DNA of 24,128 nucleotides, from positions 1 through 24,128 of the forward strand of contig JAFISE010000311.1 of the NCBI GenBank assembly GCA_022560025.1, given 5' to 3'. Positions 18,700-24,128 of this stretch are shown in pieces. The notes beneath the pieces are model-generated. The model saw only the letters and a program-made list of their open reading frames with translations. It searched no databases and was not told the DNA's origin. The DNA is from Stagonosporopsis chrysanthemi (lineage: Eukaryota > Ascomycota > Dothideomycetes > Pleosporales > Didymellaceae). Position numbers and translations under genes: made by a program. Positions within the stretch are counted from its first letter, which is position 1, and each line of letters opens with the position of its first letter.

Positions 18700-19970
18700 T
18701 CTAGGAAGCTTATAACTAAGTATCTACTGCTTACCTAAGTACAGAGAAAACCTACTAGCTACTATCTTAATAGTATTACTAGCAAGGTATAGAGGCAAGC
18801 TATAAACAATATGTACAAAACTATATATTCTATTGCTATAGTTATCTAAAACAGACCTAACTCTGCAGGTACCTTTACCTATTACTTATCTCTAATTAAC
18901 CTATATAGTACCTATATATAGATTCCAAGAATTTTCTAAAAGACAAAGCTAGATACAATTTAATACTTGTTATTATTAACTATTTAACAAAGTAAGCAAT
19001 TACTATTCCGTACTACAAGATAACAAGTGTATAATAGATAGATTCTTTGTTTATCTAATAAGTCTATTGTTTTACTTATACTTTTAAATTAATAGTATTT
19101 AATTATAGACTTTAGTTTATGTCCTGTTTTTAGTCTAAGTTCTGTTAGATTATTAGCGTTAAAGTTAAGCTTTCTACTACCTACTATAAAGAAACTAATA
19201 GCTAAACAGAGATTATAAACAAGTATATTAACTAGCAGCTATAACTGTTTATAATATACTATTAAGATAACTAGTCTAAATTGCTACTACTTATTAACTA
19301 TGCACAGCTTACTTTACTTTATTCTAATATTAGAATAACTCTTTATTAAGTATTATTTAGAAGTAAACTAAGATAAAGCTAGTAGTATAATAGACTTAAT
19401 ATAAATACAACTCCTTGTAGCAACCTAAACTACTAAGATGCACTTGCTTTAGCAACCTGTATACACTAAGCTTAGAAGGTAGCTAAAAAGAATATAGAAA
19501 AGGCGCAACTGTAAATAAGAGCTACTAAGGATAAGTACTGCAGTCTAGTTAACTAGGTAGTAGGTAATAAAGTATACTTGTTAACTAAGAACTTAGCTGT
19601 TAAGTATTCTAATTAAAAGCTATCTAACTTATAAAAAGGTTCATTTAAAGTCTTTAAACAAGTTAGTTATTTATAGTAATTAAAACTTCTTTCTAGCTTA
19701 TAAATTTACAAAGTCTTTGCTCTAGATATACTCTGCAAAGACCTAGCAGACTCTCTGCCTAGATAAGAAGCTCTAAAACTCTTAGGTATTCTAATTTAAA
19801 GAGTTAAAGAATAGAAAGTACAAGAAATACTTATAAGTAAGCTAGTCTAACAACACTTAAAGTACTGTGTAAGTTAGCTAGAATATAACTTTAACTTTAC
19901 TTAGTACCTAGTAGAAAACTTTAAGAATACTCTTTATAAGCTAAAAGCGTTTTATAATAGGTATCTATAA
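18700..19970 (+). pseudogene. integrase remnant with C-terminal chromodomain (nested Gypsy element)
   Basis: Integrase core pieces are recognisable only in fragments, for example a LLLLINYAQL-like segment near 19290 that fits the LLPLAEFAYN block. The later VFALDIL (about 19710-19730) fits the MKIHxVFHVSLL block. From 19818 the frame reads VQEILISKLV-stop-QHLKY, then FNFT-stop-YLVENFKN and LKAFYNRY, a chromodomain with stops at expected Arg and Trp codons. In active chromoviruses this domain steers integration to marked heterochromatin (known for the family). Confidence 0.72.
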
Positions 19971-19989
19971 TTACTAAGTATTTTAAAGT

Positions 19990-21295
19990 AGTTACTAAAT
20001 TAGATTAAATCCTAGAAAGAAAACAGCTAGTAATAGTTTAAGTAAGCATGTTATAAATTTAAAAGACAAAGAAGACTTAGACTACTTTAAACCTTTAGTA
20101 ACTTAGCTAAGTAATAAAGAAAAATATCTACTTTACTATACAGGTAGTAATTAAGCTAAAGCTTTACTAACGTTGCTTATCTCTTTTTTAGCGTCTACTA
20201 TAAGAGTATCTAAAGAAAGCTAAGCTTTCTTAAGTATAGTTTGCTTAGAACTCTTGCCCCTAGTGCTCTACTATAGAGCCTTAACTACTAGAGCCTGTAT
20301 AGATACTACTGCCTGCCTTAGCTCTACTACCTTATTATACAGAGACTATACTTACGTAGTAAGTACTCTTATTACCTTTATTAAAGCCTAATTAGTAATA
20401 GGCTAGACATAGTACTAATAGAGTAACATGTTAGCAGCTAATACTTCTTTAAGCTGCACAGTTGCTACTTGTACTATACTTGCTAAGGTATAGGCTAACT
20501 AACAAAGGTTATTCTAAGTAGTCTTACAAACAGCCTGTATAGCTGCTGCTTCTAGCTCTCTTAACTCTCTACTTTCTTCTGCTATAGCATTTCCTATGCA
20601 ACAAGGTTACTCTAAAAAGCATTATACTTAAGTCTAATATAAATTAGTACTTATTTAAAAGTTAGCCTAAGAACTAATAAGAAGAGAGTAATAGTAATTA
20701 AACTAGATAACACTTTTTATTCTAAAGTATATAATAAGTACACTTTAATAATAATACCTTATTAAAAGTATATACTACTATATTCTTTTGTGTAAAGGCC
20801 TAAATTAAATAAAGGCAGATAACTTAATAGACTACTATAAGAGTGCTAAGAGAAACAGGTATTAGCATAGTAACTAAAAAACAAGCCTAGTAATAGTTAG
20901 TAGTAATTAGATAGAGTTAGTTAAAGTACTTGTAGTAAGAATTAGTATCTGTTAGAAAACAGAAATAGGCAGAGCACGCGTTGTTTACTTAAGAAGCATA
21001 CTGTAAGCAATTTTACCTAATTAAGAAGTAGATTAAACATGTTTTTACAGTTACTATAACTTTAGTAAAAGCTACTTTGTTGTAGTACAGGCTCTTATAA
21101 TAGCTATAAGCTTAGTAATAATCTAATTTGCTTAGTTATTATTACTAGAAAGCTTACCTAAGACAGATAAGTGTAGAGTAGCTAACATAACTTGTGCAGA
21201 AAAACTTAAATAGAAGTTAATAATAGTAAAAAAAGACTAGAGTCTTAGAATAGATAAGAGTTGTATATATTCTACGCTTTACTAAAGTTTAAACC
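19990..21295 (+). other. unexplained 1.3 kb between chromodomain and 3' LTR
   Basis: This AT-rich DNA is part of the nested element. One plus-strand frame around 20690-21000 keeps non-random-looking stretches (KRVIVIKLDNTFYS, YNKYTLIIIPY) between stops that could be former Gln/Trp codons. It might be an extra open frame of the element or an untranslated spacer. No domain is recognised. Confidence 0.35.
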
Positions 21296-21350
21296 TTTAT
21301 AGTATAAGAATTCTCTTATAATTTTGCAGAATTAGAGACAATCTACTTAT

Positions 21351-21361
21351 AAAGAAGAAAG
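21351..21361 (+). other. polypurine tract of the nested Gypsy element
   Basis: AAAGAAGAAAG lies 3 bases before the 3' LTR. It matches AAAGAGGAAAG at 1996-2006, which lies before the LTR of the truncated copy. Confidence 0.65.
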
Positions 21362-21364
21362 TAA

Positions 21365-21642
21365 TATAAGAATAAGCTTAGTTCTTTAAGCTTACCTTTT
21401 ACTACCTAATAACTACCTAACTTAGATCTATCTTCTAACTGCTCCTTAGTATAGTCTTCTCTAAGCTTCTAGATATAAGAAGGAAAGCTTTTACAGAGTT
21501 TAGATAGATAGTTTTAAAGTATCTTTTTGTACAAGACCTATAAGAATAGAGATCTAGTCTTATAGTTTATTCTAGTGCTTCTATATACCTTGTAGTAGAT
21601 ACCTATATAATTTAGACTCTTCTAGCATTCTATGTTGTTATA
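21365..21642 (+). repeat. 3' LTR (278 bp) of the nested Gypsy element
   Basis: It starts TATAAGAATAAG and ends TTGTTATA. It is collinear with 14410-14687, and differences in the compared stretches are transitions. TATAT (21643-21647) follows, the same five bases as before the 5' LTR. Confidence 0.9.
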
Positions 21643-22475
21643 TATATCTTCTTAGTTACTAGCTATATGCGTAGTAGAGCTTTTACGTAGATAAAGCTAT
21701 TCTTTTATTACTACTACAGTACTAGCAACTCTACTATTATTTATAAGTAGATAGAAGACTTTAACTTATATAAAGAATAGATTAAACCTGTGTTTAAAGT
21801 TTCTTATAAACCTATAATAGCTTAATGCAATATACAGCGTCTTTAGTAAACTACTTTAGTTATAGACTACGTAGCAGAGTTTTAGCAACTTGCTATATTA
21901 ATTAGATTTAATAACACTACGCTTGTAATACTATTCTACTAAGGCCTTAAGCTAAGAGTTAAAAAGAGACTTGTGTGCTCTAGTATAGTAATTAACACTA
22001 TAGACTAATTAGCTACTAAAGTAACTAAAATTAACATACGTCTCTTTAAACTTATAAAAAGACTAAGAACAACTTATATTTATATACTTCTTAAGTACTA
22101 GTAACTTAACTACAAAACTAATAGAGAGATAGCAATCTGTACTATAGATAACAAGGTAGACGTTACGCACCTAATACCTTGCAAAGAGTCTATAATAGTA
22201 CTAACAGTAGTTTCTATAGTTAAAAGGTAATAGACCTGTCTAACCTTAACAAAGGACCTAGAAAGTAGAATAAAAAAGATAAAGGTAGTTAAAAGAGAAA
22301 TAAGTCTTTAGTAACTTGTTATATATATAGCAAAGGAGGACACTTTGCTAGAGACTGCTATAGTAAGAATAAAGTAATATAGTAACTTAATATACTTACT
22401 AGTAATAGCGCTAATAATAGTAAGTAAGAAGTACTTACAGAAGATTTAGGACTATAAAGAGTAGGCTAGCAAATA
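21643..22475 (+). pseudogene. gag remnant of the second Gypsy-like element, right of the insertion
   Basis: Counting TATAT once, the frame broken at 14409 continues in phase as YIFLVTSYMRSRAFT-stop-IKLF. This matches gag blocks of the ATYLRGRAxxWxxP type. Further matching stretches follow (IEDFNLYKE, FYQGLKLRVKKRL). A zinc knuckle stands at 22317-22358: CYIYSKGGHFARDC, where the second Cys is Tyr (TGT-to-TAT). Pol is absent; the element stops at a G-rich repeat block near 22480. Confidence 0.75.
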
Positions 22476-22650
22476 GGTGCAAGGTACTTAGCAGTAGGTA
22501 GGGGTAGAGTTAAGGTTGCACAGACCTAGGGGTAGTAGTAGAGTAGAGGTTGCACAGGCTAGGGGTAGAGGTTAAGTAGAGGTACCTCTAGCATAAGTAA
22601 AGGTAGAAGTTAGGTTGCACAGACTTAGGTTAAAATTAGGTTTAGAGTAC
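22476..22650. repeat. G-rich subterminal tandem repeats
   Basis: Units of the form AGGGGTAGAGGTTGCACAGACCT recur imperfectly; GGTTGCACAG appears three times (from about 22532, 22547 and 22612), with AGGGGTAG blocks between. Bases 22563-22584 equal 21-42 apart from G-to-A changes and the last base. This is probably the subterminal region of the hAT-like element to its right. Confidence 0.5.
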
Positions 22651-24128
22651 CTAGTAAGGTTACATCTATACTAATATAATTATAGTATAGTAGCTTAAAT
22701 ATATTTCTTAATTTAAAATAGTTGTGCTATTTTATTATCAAGTTTAGTAATTTTAGTTTAGATTTTCTACGTGTTAAATAACTAGTTATTACAGTTATTA
22801 ATAACAGCTACTCTATAAATTACATAGGCTTTGCTTATTTTTACAGCTGCTGTTTCCTTTGTAAGAGAGTAGATAGGCTAGCCTCTTTAATATCTTTATC
22901 TGTTTCGCTCTTAATATTAATTCTAATCTTACCTACTAGCCTAACGCAGGCAGGCAACTTAAGAAGATTATCTACCTTACTATAGGGTAGAGTGTTGTCT
23001 TTTACTTTAGCCTCTAAGAATGTTTAATCTTTTAGGATTATAATCTCTTAGATAGCTTAGGCAGAAAGTCTATGCCTCTAATCTCTAAGCACAAACGTTT
23101 CTAGCAGAATTAAATACTTGCTCTACTCTTACTCATAAGATAAGTACTGCTAGAATATGTTTTATAACTTGTACAAGATAAGAATAAAAAGCTTTGTTTA
23201 ACTTCTACTACTCTAAGATATTAAAGCTGTTGCCTAATAGAATACAGAGTATACTTAGATAGGACTCTCCTTTAAATCTAGTTAGGCCTGTATTCTTATC
23301 TATATTAAAAGTTAAACTTTAACTATGTATAGAAAAGCTTGCTAACTGTAATTAGATTAGTGTAGCTAGCTTATAAAACTATTTACCCTCTAACAATTGC
23401 CTTAGGATAGTGTTAGAGACTAGGCTATTACCCCTAGTCTTAGTAGTATTATAGCAGTCTAGATAGACTAGAAATTCTTAACAGTAAGTATACTTATAAT
23501 AAACTTCTTATAACTTATTCTAGATCTTGTTAGTATATAGCTATAATAACAAACTGTAAGAATAGTACTTTATAAGTAGTTAGCTTTTGCATAGAGTCTA
23601 GAATTATTGCGCAATTAAAAAGAAAACTCTAATTTTTACTTGTTCTTACTTAGATAGCTTGTTACTACTTTAAAGTTCTTTAGTATTTATATAATTGCCT
23701 AGAGATAGTGCTACTTAGATGCTCTAAGGCAGAGTATCTTAAGGTCTTTAAAATCTACCTTAGCAGTATCTTAACTAGCTCTAAAACTTGTGCCTTTTAG
23801 CTAGATTTCTTATATAAGCTATTTATTAATATATAGCTAAAGCTTAACTGTATATTTATATACATTATATATAGAATTCTACCTTGTTTTTATGTCTTAA
23901 ATAACTAATAGGCGTTTGCTTGCTAGTAGGTTCTGCTAGGTTGCTAAAAACCTCCTAAATTGTTAGGGCAATAGATTAATTACAATAATAATAGCCTGTA
24001 GCTGTGTTATTATAAGCATATAATAAATATCTATAATAAAAGAAAGTTTACTTTGTGTAAAGAATTAAGGACTAATATATCTATTTAAATATTTTAAACG
24101 TAGCGTAGTTATAGTGTTTCTTTTTATT
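22651..24128 (-). mobile_element. decayed hAT-like DNA transposon (partial, runs off the window)
   Basis: This is AT-rich, RIP-like DNA. On the minus strand at about 23115-23010 a frame reads LLETFVLRD-stop-RHRLSA-stop-AI-stop-EIIILKD-stop-TFLEA. It fits the hAT C-terminal dimerisation block (ERxFS...RRNRLS...IxxLxxLKxW), with stops at probable Gln/Arg/Trp codons. The rest of the transposase would lie at higher coordinates and is too decayed to read. The far end is outside the window. Confidence 0.45.

Larger units (their letters stand above)
14410..21642 (+). mobile_element. RIP-decayed chromodomain Gypsy (chromovirus) LTR retrotransposon, nested in another element
   Basis: A 7.23-kb element has 278-bp LTRs at both ends, flanked by TATAT on the left (14405-14409) and right (21643-21647). 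Plus-strand remnants run in canonical Ty3/Gypsy order: capsid, zinc knuckle, aspartic protease, reverse transcriptase, integrase, chromodomain, polypurine tract. All frames are full of TAA/TAG, and conserved codons show C-to-T or G-to-A changes. It cannot encode any working protein. About 1.3 kb between the chromodomain and the 3' LTR is unexplained. The two LTRs differ from each other by transitions wherever I compared them. Confidence 0.9.

Noticed and set aside
22476..22650. CRISPR-like spaced repeats
   Set aside because: The units are imperfect and G-rich, without unique spacers of constant length, in fungal transposon DNA.

Overview
The window looks like nuclear DNA of a filamentous ascomycete, most likely of Dothideomycete/Pleosporales type (inference). 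The reasons are short GT-AG introns of about 50 bp with CTGAC-like branch points, a Fot1/pogo-type DNA transposon, WSC-domain coding sequence, and a sharp split between normal-GC gene DNA and very AT-rich transposon DNA. The AT-rich DNA carries C-to-T and G-to-A decay of the kind made by repeat-induced point mutation (RIP). I saw no rRNA, tRNA or CRISPR array.

Layout. 1-97: a G/C-rich hairpin. 100-1936: a pogo/Fot1-type transposon, minus strand, whose transposase is broken by one in-frame TAG. 1939-2287: the 3' tail and 278-bp LTR of a Gypsy element. 2288-3190: intergenic DNA and the promoter of the first gene. 3197-4351 (+): FAD-dependent monooxygenase. 5877-7742 (+): a 12-helix MFS transporter with two introns. 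7789-9605 (-): a pyruvate-decarboxylase-type ThDP enzyme with one intron. About 9.7-13.4 kb: mostly unassigned, with a WSC-domain gene on the minus strand whose 5' and 3' exons are only partly resolved. From about 13.69 kb to the end: an AT-rich, RIP-decayed transposon nest.

The nest can be read in some detail. A 7.2-kb chromodomain Gypsy element (14410-21642, two 278-bp LTRs, TATAT on both sides) sits inside the gag gene of a second Gypsy-like element. The gag reading frame of the second element resumes in phase after the insertion. That element is in turn cut off at about 22.48 kb by a G-rich repeat block, followed by a decayed hAT-like transposase on the minus strand.

The three intact metabolic genes (flavin monooxygenase, MFS exporter, ThDP decarboxylase) form a compact group on a gene island between transposon blocks. 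Together they could form a small catabolic or secondary-metabolite module that decarboxylates or ligates a 2-keto acid, hydroxylates a product and exports it. No core synthase is visible, so this is inference from context.
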